From: Bacteroidota bacterium
GTDB lineage: Bacteria; Bacteroidota; Bacteroidia; B-17B0; Aurantibacillaceae
Direction of reading: 5' to 3'
DNA length: 5,327 bases
Assembly (NCBI GenBank): GCA_947474485.1
Contig: CANJJP010000151.1
Coordinates: forward strand, 1-5,327
Part shown: positions 1-5,327 of the stretch, in pieces
How positions within the stretch are numbered: position 1 is the first letter of the stretch
Layout of the letters: the number at the start of each line of letters is the position of its first letter
Made by a program: the position numbers and the translations under genes
The notes under the pieces: generated by a model
Database searches by the model: none
What the model was told of the DNA's origin: nothing
What the model saw: the letters and a program-made list of their open reading frames with translations, nothing else

Positions 1-82
1 CTAGTTCCAATGCAACTGCTTTTCCTATGCCTTGTGTGCTTCCGCAAACTAATGCACGTTTGTTTTCTAAATCTAAGTTCAT
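1..82 (-). CDS. Short-chain dehydrogenase/reductase, N-terminal fragment (cut by the window edge)
   Basis: Only the first 27 codons are present; the gene continues beyond position 1. The peptide begins MNLDLENKRALVCGSTQGIG and continues KAVALEL. This is the first beta strand and turn of a Rossmann fold with the SDR dinucleotide-binding signature GxxxGxG (G14, G18, G20), as in classical SDR oxidoreductases such as 3-oxoacyl-ACP reductase-like enzymes. Classical SDRs are soluble NAD(P)(H)-dependent enzymes of about 250 residues with a later Ser-Tyr-Lys active site, which lies outside the window, so substrate and cofactor preference cannot be judged. The ATG at 82-80 follows the stop codon of the HAD phosphatase gene after 1 nt, so the gene is probably translationally coupled and the last visible member of the same operon. 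The start is well supported because the Rossmann strand begins within ten residues of it. Confidence 0.85.
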   Translation of the reverse strand, partial: MNLDLENKRALVCGSTQGIGKAVALEL

Positions 83-83
83 A

Positions 84-728
84 TTACAATATTATTGTTT
101 TTAATTTATAATTAGTGTCAAAAAAATCTAAAATAGTTTTACTGTTATCAACATGCAGCGCTTTAATTCCTGCTGCTAGAGAACCTTCGATGTGTTGAAT
201 GGAATCATCAAAAAACAGGGTTTCGTCAACATTAAATTGCGAATCATTTAACACATAATGAAAACATTCCGCATTGGGTTTCCTTAATTTGATTCGACTG
301 CTATAGTATACTTTATCAAAAAGTGGATTTAAATTTTTTAATCCATTTTGCGCAAAAATTATTTCTTCAAACGCAGTAATGTGAGTTTCATTTGTATTGC
401 TTAACAATACAATATTATAATTATCCCGAATACTTTTTAAAAACTCAACTCTTTCATTTGGAAGATTCAATAACATGGCATTCCATGCTTTTATAATTTC
501 TTCGTAATTGATATGGGAAGGCATTTGTTTTTTTAAACCAGCAATGAATTGCTCTTCTGTTATTTTTCCCGTTTCAAATGAATCAAATAAAGCGGTTTGT
601 TTTGTCTTAGAATAAATTTCATCGAAATTTGGAATACCCAAATCTTTAAATGCAGAAATAGTTTTATGGTAATCGATATTAAATAATACTCCGCCCAAGT
701 CGAAAATTATATTTTTTATTTGATGCAT
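84..728 (-). CDS. HAD-superfamily phosphatase, subfamily IA (YihX-like)
   Basis: The product is a 214-residue soluble hydrolase, about the usual length for this group (E. coli YihX is about 200). All four HAD motifs are visible. Motif I is IFDLGGV with nucleophile D10. Motif II is LLSNTN with S110. Motif III is the lysine of RKP (K150). Motif IV is FFDDS with D174 and D175. Residues of roughly 15-90 between motifs I and II form a helical C1-type cap. The second Asp of the common DxD motif is replaced by Gly (DLG), as in E. coli YihX, which dephosphorylates alpha-D-glucose-1-phosphate. Overall spacing and the SNTN, RKP and FFDD blocks match that enzyme, so a sugar-phosphate or other small phosphomonoester is the likely substrate; the exact one is unknown. 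It is not KdsC (capless, shorter) or GmhB (different motif I and zinc cysteines). Its ATG (728-726) overlaps the GT9 stop codon by one base (TAATG), suggesting coupled translation within an envelope-glycan operon. Confidence 0.9.
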   Translation of the reverse strand: MHQIKNIIFDLGGVLFNIDYHKTISAFKDLGIPNFDEIYSKTKQTALFDSFETGKITEEQFIAGLKKQMPSHINYEEIIKAWNAMLLNLPNERVEFLKSIRDNYNIVLLSNTNETHITAFEEIIFAQNGLKNLNPLFDKVYYSSRIKLRKPNAECFHYVLNDSQFNVDETLFFDDSIQHIEGSLAAGIKALHVDNSKTILDFFDTNYKLKTIIL

Positions 729-1693
729 TATTGTGCTTGTGCTAAATTTAAAATTTGCTGCAATTCTCTTTCCGAATCATTATTCATTAAGACTACATGT
801 GTGTCTTTTCCAATAGGAGCCCATCTTCCAGGGTGTATTGGCCGTTTATCTAAAAATAAACCAATTGCCTTTTTCCCTAGTGCAGCGCAAATATGCAATG
901 GGCCCGTACTTGCTGCAATTAAAATATCGGCTTCATTTATAAATGAAATAAACTCAGGCAAGCTCAGTTTTCCTGTTAAATCAACTGCATCTGGATTATT
1001 TTTTATGAGTGGCTGCAACAATTGACCTTCGGCCTGCGTGCCCGAAATAAAAACTTGAAACTTTTCTTTATCAATTTTTGAAATGAGTTTACTAAAATTC
1101 TCTAAACCCCATTCAACGGCATTGCCTTGAGATTTAGCATGTATGATGATATTTTTTTTGTCTTTACTTAAGAGCTCTTTGTGTTTTTGAGGCAGAGCTA
1201 GGTGTTTAGTAAAACCATAAGCAGCAGCTAAATCCACCAAAGAAAACTCTTCATTAATTCCAACTGCACTTAGCAATTTGCAATTTAATTGCGCTTCGTG
1301 TAGGTCTGAATTCTTGCGTGAAAGCTTGATTAATTTATTACACGTAAACCAATGGTAAGCCCTGTTAGTTGTTCCAATTCTCAATTGAACACCCGATTTT
1401 TTCATCAGCTGGGCAATTTCCTTTTTAGGGAATACATGAATACAATGAGAAATATTTTTATTTCGAATAAACTGAATTTGTTCTTTCGGATTTAGTTTAT
1501 TTAAATCATCAATACTCAAAAATTCATCTATGTGTTCGGATGTTTCAATAATACTTTTAGTGTAATTTTTTCCAAGGAAAACAATAGAAACATTGGGGAA
1601 TCTTTCCTTCAAAATGCCCGCCATTGGCAACGTTAGTATAACATCACCAATACTATCGGTTCTACTTATTAATATTTTATTTGGCTTTAGCAT
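728..1693 (-). CDS. Glycosyltransferase family 9 (heptosyltransferase-like)
   Basis: This 321-residue protein has the two-Rossmann GT-B layout of GT9 enzymes, which transfer ADP-heptose or related sugars to the LPS core on the cytoplasmic face of the inner membrane. The N-terminal half opens with ILISRTDSIGDVILTLP (residues 7-23); D17 in GDV matches the catalytic Asp13 of E. coli WaaC. The C-terminal donor-binding half starts near residue 180 (NIIIHAKSQGNAVEWG) and carries DLTGKLSLPEF (238-248), the STGPLHICAALG block (262-273) and HPGRWAPIG (288-296 region). Position 262 is Ser where WaaC has Asp in its DTG..H motif, a change common among GT9 members outside the heptosyltransferases I/II, so the true donor sugar is open. 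The start codon lies 17 nt inside the end of the GT2 gene. No other Met precedes the first beta strand, so this overlapping start is the natural one. The next gene (HAD phosphatase) overlaps by 1 nt. Confidence 0.92.
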   Translation of the reverse strand: MLKPNKILISRTDSIGDVILTLPMAGILKERFPNVSIVFLGKNYTKSIIETSEHIDEFLSIDDLNKLNPKEQIQFIRNKNISHCIHVFPKKEIAQLMKKSGVQLRIGTTNRAYHWFTCNKLIKLSRKNSDLHEAQLNCKLLSAVGINEEFSLVDLAAAYGFTKHLALPQKHKELLSKDKKNIIIHAKSQGNAVEWGLENFSKLISKIDKEKFQVFISGTQAEGQLLQPLIKNNPDAVDLTGKLSLPEFISFINEADILIAASTGPLHICAALGKKAIGLFLDKRPIHPGRWAPIGKDTHVVLMNNDSERELQQILNLAQAQ

Positions 1694-2438
1694 GTTTAAA
1701 CAAACAACGTGTTTTTTTATATTTTAAATAAGTTGCATAAGCCGAGTTTTTAGCTATTGCGAAACCTGCTGAACCATCTAAAAAACCCAAGTGCAAAATG
1801 TAATGGCCAATAAATTTTGCAATTGGATTCACAATTAATTTAAATGCAGGAGCGTTTCTATTTCTATCAAATAAATCTTGTGAGGCAATCGTTGTAAATT
1901 TATCTATTTGTTTAAAATGGTCTTCTTTGGTGTAATAGCTATAATGTAAAATATCTTCTTTAAAGTGATAAATGATTTCATTAGCAGGTAGTGTAAGTTC
2001 CTCATGTATTACACCTTTCCATTCAATTTTATCTCTATTAAATAATCGTACTTTTTTATCGGGATACCAATTGCAATGTTTTACCCATGAACCACAATAA
2101 TTTGTTAATCTATTAAAAGAGCATGTTTTTAATTCGGTTCCTTTTTTTAATTCCTGGATTGTTTTTTTTAATTCTACACTTAAAGCCTCATCCGCATCTA
2201 ACGAAAGTACCCATGAAAATTTAGCTTGTTGGTTTGCAAAATTCTTTGTCGCCGAATAACCTTCCCATTCGCGCTGAATAAAATTTACGTTATGTTTTTC
2301 ACAAATACTTTCAGTTGCATCACTGGAAAAAGAATCAACAACAACAATATCATCAACAAGGTCTTTAATCGAGTCTAAACATCTTCCAATGTTTTTTTCT
2401 TCGTTAAATGTTATGATTACTGCTGAAATTTGAAGCAT
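1677..2438 (-). CDS. Glycosyltransferase family 2, WaaE/KdtX-type LPS core glucosyltransferase-like
   Basis: The 253-residue product is an inverting GT-A enzyme. It starts directly with the nucleotide-sugar-binding strand ISAVIITFNEEKNIGRCL (residues 4-21), followed by DIVVVDSFSSDAT (30-42) and a DxD-type metal/donor motif in SLDADEAL (79-86, D81 and D83). Acceptor-side blocks typical of the WaaE/KdtX group follow: YPDKKVRLFNR (125-135), the GVIHEEL segment (142-148), and a C-terminal hydrophobic stretch HLGFLDGSAGFAIA (216-229) that probably lies on the membrane. WaaE/KdtX proteins add glucose to the LPS inner core and are about 250-260 residues, matching this length. The sugar and acceptor used here cannot be read from sequence; Bacteroidota cores differ from the enterobacterial one. 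The gene lies 25 nt after the CDF stop and its 3' end overlaps the GT9 start by 17 nt, so the two glycosyltransferases are probably made together and act on the same glycan. Confidence 0.9.
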   Translation of the reverse strand: MLQISAVIITFNEEKNIGRCLDSIKDLVDDIVVVDSFSSDATESICEKHNVNFIQREWEGYSATKNFANQQAKFSWVLSLDADEALSVELKKTIQELKKGTELKTCSFNRLTNYCGSWVKHCNWYPDKKVRLFNRDKIEWKGVIHEELTLPANEIIYHFKEDILHYSYYTKEDHFKQIDKFTTIASQDLFDRNRNAPAFKLIVNPIAKFIGHYILHLGFLDGSAGFAIAKNSAYATYLKYKKTRCLFKHAKAK

Positions 2439-2463
2439 AGTGTAAAAGTACTAAAAAGGAACA

Positions 2464-3471
2464 TTACACACGATGTTTCCTGTCAGGTAAAACATTTTTC
2501 ATGTCCCATACAATTCTTTTCACAAATTCAGCCTTGCGTTCCTTACAGTTTTGCATTGGGCAAATACCGCACGAAAGTGGCCGCACACAAGGGTCGGCAT
2601 GAATAAAAAATTCAATTTTTTCTCCTAGTTGCTCTTTAATTAATTTGCCAATTAAATCAACTTCTTCATGGGCTTCTTCTAATGGAAAATACCAAGGCAA
2701 TGTAACATGGCAATCAACATGTAAATGATCGCCATATTTTACAACTCTTAAATTGTGCATATCAATCCAACTATCTTTTTTGTGTTTTTCTAGTGTTTCA
2801 ATGAGTTTATCTAACTCAGCAATGTCTGCCTTATCTAATAGATTATCAATTGAAGTGCGCACTAATTTAAATCCGGTATAGGCAATAAATATTCCCATGC
2901 CAACTGTAATTACATAATCAATCCAAATTATTTTGGTGAAGAAAATGATAATTAAGCCTACAACTATTGCTGCTGATGAATAGGTGTCGCTTAACAAATG
3001 TTCACCTTCTGCAATTAGTGTATGAGAATTATGCTGTTTTCCTTTTCCAATTAATATCTTGCCTACAATGAGGTTAACGGTGCCTGCAAATAAACTCATA
3101 TATAAACCAATATCTACATTGGTTAAATGATCAGGCTCAAAAAACGAAACGGCGCCTTTAAAAACCATTGCAATTCCTGCAAGTAGTATCATAGAACCTT
3201 CTAGTCCAGAAGAAAAGAATTCGATTTTTCCATGGCCATATGGATGATCCTCATCTTTTGGCTTCGCAGAATAGTTAATACTATATAAGGCAAATGCACC
3301 TGTAATGATGTTAACAATCGATTCAATTGCATCAGTTAAAATAGCACTTGAATTGGTTAAGAAATAAGCAATGAATTTAACTGCGAACAAAATAACACTA
3401 ATAATCAAAACGATGATCATTAATCGCTTTTTACTTTGAAGAGTAGAATTAGTAGTGCTAGTATTATTCAT
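2464..3471 (-). CDS. Cation diffusion facilitator (CDF) family metal transporter with Cys-rich C-terminal tail
   Basis: This 335-residue inner-membrane protein has six predicted membrane segments (about 17-38, 42-66, 87-112, 117-140, 155-179, 183-204) and a cytoplasmic domain from about 206. CDF proteins export divalent metals (Zn, Fe, Mn, Co, Cd) by proton antiport. By eye alignment to E. coli YiiP, the loop site DEDHPYGH keeps D73, H76 and H80 (YiiP site B). TM5 keeps HLLSD (H158, D162). The cytoplasmic dimer site keeps H239, H255, H268, H291 and D293 (ending IHADPC). TM2, however, reads ESIVN (E50, N54) where YiiP has DxxxD, so the transport site is altered and metal choice is uncertain. 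After the usual end of the family there is a tail of about 40 residues with C295-x5-C301-x2-C304-x4-C309, a possible zinc or other metal knuckle. The gene follows a terminator hairpin closely and probably leads the downstream glycosyltransferase operon. There is no Shine-Dalgarno sequence. Confidence 0.93.
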   Translation of the reverse strand: MNNTSTTNSTLQSKKRLMIIVLIISVILFAVKFIAYFLTNSSAILTDAIESIVNIITGAFALYSINYSAKPKDEDHPYGHGKIEFFSSGLEGSMILLAGIAMVFKGAVSFFEPDHLTNVDIGLYMSLFAGTVNLIVGKILIGKGKQHNSHTLIAEGEHLLSDTYSSAAIVVGLIIIFFTKIIWIDYVITVGMGIFIAYTGFKLVRTSIDNLLDKADIAELDKLIETLEKHKKDSWIDMHNLRVVKYGDHLHVDCHVTLPWYFPLEEAHEEVDLIGKLIKEQLGEKIEFFIHADPCVRPLSCGICPMQNCKERKAEFVKRIVWDMKNVLPDRKHRV

Positions 3472-3477
3472 TAGGTT

Positions 3478-3518
3478 AAAAAAATTCCCCCGTTATTCAA
3501 ATTGCAGAAAAACGGGGG
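3478..3518 (-). terminator. Rho-independent terminator of the secreted-protein gene
   Basis: Read on the minus strand, CCCCCGTT (3518-3511) can pair with AACGGGGG (3494-3487), giving an 8-bp stem with five G:C pairs at its base and a 16-nt loop. It is followed by AA and a run of seven T (3484-3478). The stem starts 23 nt after the stop codon at 3542, so it should end the transcript of that gene. On the plus strand no T-run follows the hairpin, so it works in one direction. The U-tract ends only 6 nt before the CDF start codon (3471). Confidence 0.85.
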
Positions 3519-3541
3519 CTCTTATAAATTTATGTGAGTTA

Positions 3542-4357
3542 TTATTTTTTTACAAACTCACCCATTTTATTGTCATAATTAAGGAAGTAACCTCCTTTAG
3601 GTAAATTTGCACAATCAATTTTAGCTCCGAAACCACGTTTTACAATGTTTCCGTATTGGTCGTAAATTTCAAACATTGTTTCTGTTGGTTTACCCGAACA
3701 ATCAAAATTGATATCCTTAGATACTTTCGCAGGTGCGAAAATAACATCACAAGTAGGACTTGTATAATCAACAGGTATAGATAAACGAGGTTGTCCGCTA
3801 TAATCTGTTTGTTTCACACGGAACTGATTTTTTCCAGAGTGAGGTGATACTTTAAATTCGTATGTATTTGTAGCAGGAGTTCCCACACCATTAACTTCAC
3901 CAACTTTTACCCATTTATTCCAACGGAATTGTTCAACAATAAAAGTCAATTTTCCTTGTTCAGACTTTGTACTCCAAGTTAAAGTTGCAGTTTGGGATAC
4001 ACTCATAGAAATAACTTCGAACGTACTTTTTGGCTTTAGAACCTCTGGGTTTAATACCTTAGGTTTACAATCAGATTTGTGAGCAATTTTAACTTCAACT
4101 TTATCTCCAACCTTTAACTGATGAGGTTTTAAATCAATTTCGAAAGCACTTGAGCCTATCTCATCGGTAGTAACATTTCCATTAACAGAAACTTCAGAAA
4201 CACAGAAACCTACACCACCATTTGCAAAAGGATTTTGTACATAAATGTTTTTTCCTTGATAATTTCCTTCAACAATGATTACGCCCCCTTGACCCAAAAC
4301 CTTGTTACCAAGGCTAAACGCTATAACAAAAGCAATGATTAGAGATATTTTTTTCAT
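3542..4357 (-). CDS. Secreted protein with FN3-like module and T9SS type A-like sorting tail
   Basis: This 271-residue exported protein has no recognised enzyme function. Residues 1-22 form a Sec signal peptide (MKK, a hydrophobic core, and a probable cut after VLG before QGG). Residues 27-95 are a beta-rich region of unknown family. Residues about 112-196 look like the FN3-like module found in many Bacteroidota T9SS cargo proteins: LTWSTKSEQ, then FIVEQ, VGEVNGVG, a YEF strand and FRVKQTDYSG. The end, about 226-271, resembles a T9SS type A C-terminal domain: FEIYDQYGNIVKRG, then IDCANLPKGGYFL, and a final Lys-Lys after a short strand. This suggests export through the outer membrane and attachment to the surface or release. 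Five cysteines (52, 97, 203, 220, 249) follow the signal peptide, so some disulfides are possible. The gene has its own promoter-like element and terminator, so it is probably a single-gene unit. The product might be a matrix or adhesion component, but that is a guess. Confidence 0.85.
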   Translation of the reverse strand: MKKISLIIAFVIAFSLGNKVLGQGGVIIVEGNYQGKNIYVQNPFANGGVGFCVSEVSVNGNVTTDEIGSSAFEIDLKPHQLKVGDKVEVKIAHKSDCKPKVLNPEVLKPKSTFEVISMSVSQTATLTWSTKSEQGKLTFIVEQFRWNKWVKVGEVNGVGTPATNTYEFKVSPHSGKNQFRVKQTDYSGQPRLSIPVDYTSPTCDVIFAPAKVSKDINFDCSGKPTETMFEIYDQYGNIVKRGFGAKIDCANLPKGGYFLNYDNKMGEFVKK

Positions 4358-4407
4358 AATCTATTTTAGTGTATGTACTTTAAATTTCCGTGTTCAATTT
4401 AGGAACG

Positions 4408-4438
4408 CAATATTATGACGAAATTCAGTAAAAACAAA
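4408..4438 (-). promoter_or_regulatory. Bacteroidota-type promoter for the secreted-protein gene
   Basis: Read on the minus strand there is a TTTG -33 element (4438-4435), a 19-nt spacer, and TAATATTG (4415-4408), which matches the Bacteroidota -7 consensus TAnnTTTG at all but one fixed base. The spacing is what the phylum's main sigma factor prefers. Transcription should start near 4402, giving a leader of about 45 nt with no Shine-Dalgarno sequence before the ATG at 4357. This comes from pattern matching only. Confidence 0.55.
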
Positions 4439-4457
4439 AAAAAACAGCGTTTTTTTT
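4436..4457. promoter_or_regulatory. A9-CAGCG-T8 tract next to the -33 element
   Basis: Nine A, the five bases CAGCG, then eight T form an imperfect AT palindrome just upstream of the -33 element of the minus-strand promoter. Such A/T tracts bend DNA and can act like UP elements that raise promoter activity. As RNA the stem would be pure A:U and weak, so a terminator role is less likely. The function is inferred from position alone. Confidence 0.3.
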
Positions 4458-4531
4458 AATTCTTTCAATTCCGAATTATACTCCACAAATTTAGCAAAAT
4501 AATTGTCGAATGCCGCATTAATTTCGATAAA

Positions 4532-4539
4532 TAAATTTG
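4532..4539 (+). promoter_or_regulatory. Candidate -7 element for the solute-binding lipoprotein gene
   Basis: TAAATTTG is a perfect fit to the Bacteroidota -7 consensus TAnnTTTG and points toward the gene starting at 4611, which would give a leader of about 65 nt. No -33 element stands at the preferred distance: the nearest TTG (4503-4505) is 26 nt upstream, which is too far. An eight-base match in AT-rich DNA can arise by chance, so this is tentative. Confidence 0.3.
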
Positions 4540-4610
4540 GGTATTTAAGCAATAAACCATAAACTTGCATATCGTAGAATGCCCCTTTTAGGGTATAAAA
4601 ACATAGATTT

Positions 4611-5327
4611 ATGAAGAAAAATATAATTCTTTCCGCCATTGTAGGTTCGTTGTTATTAATTACTTCATGTTCCGGCGGAAAACAAGGCGATTCTGAAAAA
4701 CTAGTTGCCAAAGGCGGCAAGGTTTATGGAGGCTGTTTAAAAGTTAGCGAAAGCGATACGCATCAAACATTAAATCCATCTTCAATTACAGATGCAACCT
4801 CAGGATTTATTGCCACACAGATTCATGATTGTTTAGTAAAATTAAATATGTCTACCTTAAAGGTTGAGCCTTCTATCGCGGAAAAATGGGAAATTGACCC
4901 AAGTGGTACAAAATACACTTTTAGCATTAAAAAGGGCGTAATGTTCCAAGATGACGAGTGTTATTCTGATGGTAAGGGGCGTGAGGTTAAAGCTTCAGAT
5001 TTCAAATATTCATTTGAGATACTTTGCAAAAAATCAGATTACAATAAGGATTTTAGTGCTACATTTAAGGACAGAGTTGTTGGCGCAAATGAGTTTTATG
5101 ACGGAAAAGGTGAATTAAGTGGGATAAAAGTAATCGACGATTATACACTTGAAGTTGTTTTAACAAAACCGAGTACAGTTTTCCTGCAAATTTTAGCAGA
5201 GCCTAGCTGTGCAGTTATTTCAAATGAAGCTTTCGAAAAATACGGAACTAGCATCAAAACAGGTGCTGGCCCATTTATATTTGATAGCGCTAACTCTGGA
5301 AAAGAAAAAATTGTTCTTAAAAGAAAC
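4611..5327 (+). CDS. Extracellular solute-binding lipoprotein, SBP_bac_5 (OppA/DppA-like), 3' end outside the window
   Basis: The reading frame is open from the ATG at 4611 to the window edge (239 codons, no stop). The start is a lipoprotein signal: MKKNIILSAIVGSLLLITSC, with lipobox ITSC and lipidated C20. The mature part follows the family 5 solute-binding pattern: TLNPSSITDATSGFIATQIH (53-72), VEPSIAEKWEIDPSGTKYTF (85-104), IKKGVMFQDD (106-115), EVKASDFKYSFE (125-136) and GAGPFIFD (218-225). These proteins bind oligopeptides, dipeptides or similar ligands and deliver them to an Opp/Dpp ABC importer. Full members are about 500-600 residues, so roughly the N-terminal 40 percent is seen. In a Bacteroidota cell it would be anchored in the inner or outer membrane facing the periplasm; the residues after C20 (SGGKQGDSEK) show no clear acidic surface-export signal. 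It diverges from the secreted-protein gene across 253 bp. Transporter permease genes would be expected to the right, outside the window. Confidence 0.92.
   Translation, partial: MKKNIILSAIVGSLLLITSCSGGKQGDSEKLVAKGGKVYGGCLKVSESDTHQTLNPSSITDATSGFIATQIHDCLVKLNMSTLKVEPSIAEKWEIDPSGTKYTFSIKKGVMFQDDECYSDGKGREVKASDFKYSFEILCKKSDYNKDFSATFKDRVVGANEFYDGKGELSGIKVIDDYTLEVVLTKPSTVFLQILAEPSCAVISNEAFEKYGTSIKTGAGPFIFDSANSGKEKIVLKRN

Noticed and set aside
84..728. HAD enzyme as KdsC or GmhB, which would complete a Kdo or heptose pathway
   Set aside because: KdsC lacks the helical cap seen here and is shorter. GmhB has a different motif I and a zinc-binding Cys cluster, which is absent.
720..1025. Plus-strand open frame of 101 codons
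   Set aside because: It lies wholly antisense to the GT9 gene, which has clear family motifs across this stretch. The translated product is Cys-rich and of no recognisable family, so it is a shadow.
2439..2463. Separate promoter for the GT2-GT9-HAD-SDR genes in the 25-bp gap after the CDF gene
   Set aside because: TACTTTTA is near the -7 consensus, but it lies about 9 nt from the ATG and has no -33 element at the right distance. Co-transcription from upstream is simpler.
3472..3541. Metal-responsive riboswitch ahead of the CDF gene
   Set aside because: The gap is only 70 bp and is explained by the terminator of the upstream gene. There is no room for an aptamer and no second alternative stem is evident.
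3574..3598. AAAGGAGG on the minus strand followed by an ATG, resembling a Shine-Dalgarno site
   Set aside because: It encodes the PKGG part of the sorting-tail-like end of the secreted protein. The frame from that ATG is only eight codons, and Bacteroidota rarely use Shine-Dalgarno sites.
4394..4720. Minus-strand open frame of 108 codons
   Set aside because: Its first part is antisense to the start and lipobox of the solute-binding lipoprotein, and the remainder covers the minus-strand promoter and A/T tract. The product shows no domain pattern.
1..5327. Mobile element, CRISPR array, RNA gene or defence system
   Set aside because: No transposase or integrase, no terminal repeats, no regularly spaced repeats, no tRNA- or rRNA-like sequence, and no nuclease, toxin or phage-like gene is present. 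Every coding frame fits a housekeeping, envelope or transport family, or a secreted protein.

Overview
This is an AT-rich window (about one-third G+C by eye) from a bacterium that is almost certainly a member of the Bacteroidota, probably Flavobacteriales-like, although the order is a guess. Four signs support this. No gene has a Shine-Dalgarno leader. The best promoter fits the Bacteroidota form TTTG-N19-TAnnTTTG. The secreted protein combines a fibronectin-III-like 'WSTxSE...VE' module with a type IX secretion (T9SS) sorting-tail-like C-terminus. The CDF transporter and both glycosyltransferases resemble forms common in that phylum.

Layout: everything from 1 to 4357 is on the minus strand, so it reads from right to left. 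First comes a secreted T9SS-type protein (4357-3542), with a promoter at about 4408-4438 and a strong intrinsic terminator at 3478-3518. Only 6 nt past the U-tract, a tightly packed run begins: a CDF-family metal exporter (3471-2464), a GT2 glycosyltransferase of the WaaE/KdtX type (2438-1677), a GT9 heptosyltransferase-like enzyme (1693-728, 17-nt overlap), a YihX-like HAD phosphatase (728-84, TAATG overlap) and the first 27 codons of a short-chain dehydrogenase (82-1, 1-nt gap), which leaves the window. The overlaps suggest one translationally coupled operon. Its core is envelope glycan (LPS core or O-antigen-type) assembly; the phosphatase and dehydrogenase could serve sugar metabolism or simply be co-transcribed.

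On the plus strand, after a 253-bp divergent intergenic region, an extracellular solute-binding lipoprotein of the oligopeptide/dipeptide type (SBP_bac_5) starts at 4611 and runs off the right edge. It is open at the 3' end but is clearly a real gene.

The window looks like ordinary chromosomal backbone. I see no mobile element, CRISPR array, RNA gene, toxin-antitoxin or defence system, and no convincing new system. The points most worth a second look are the altered transmembrane metal site and four-cysteine tail of the CDF protein, the terminator pressed against the CDF start codon, and the small secreted protein with a degenerate sorting tail.
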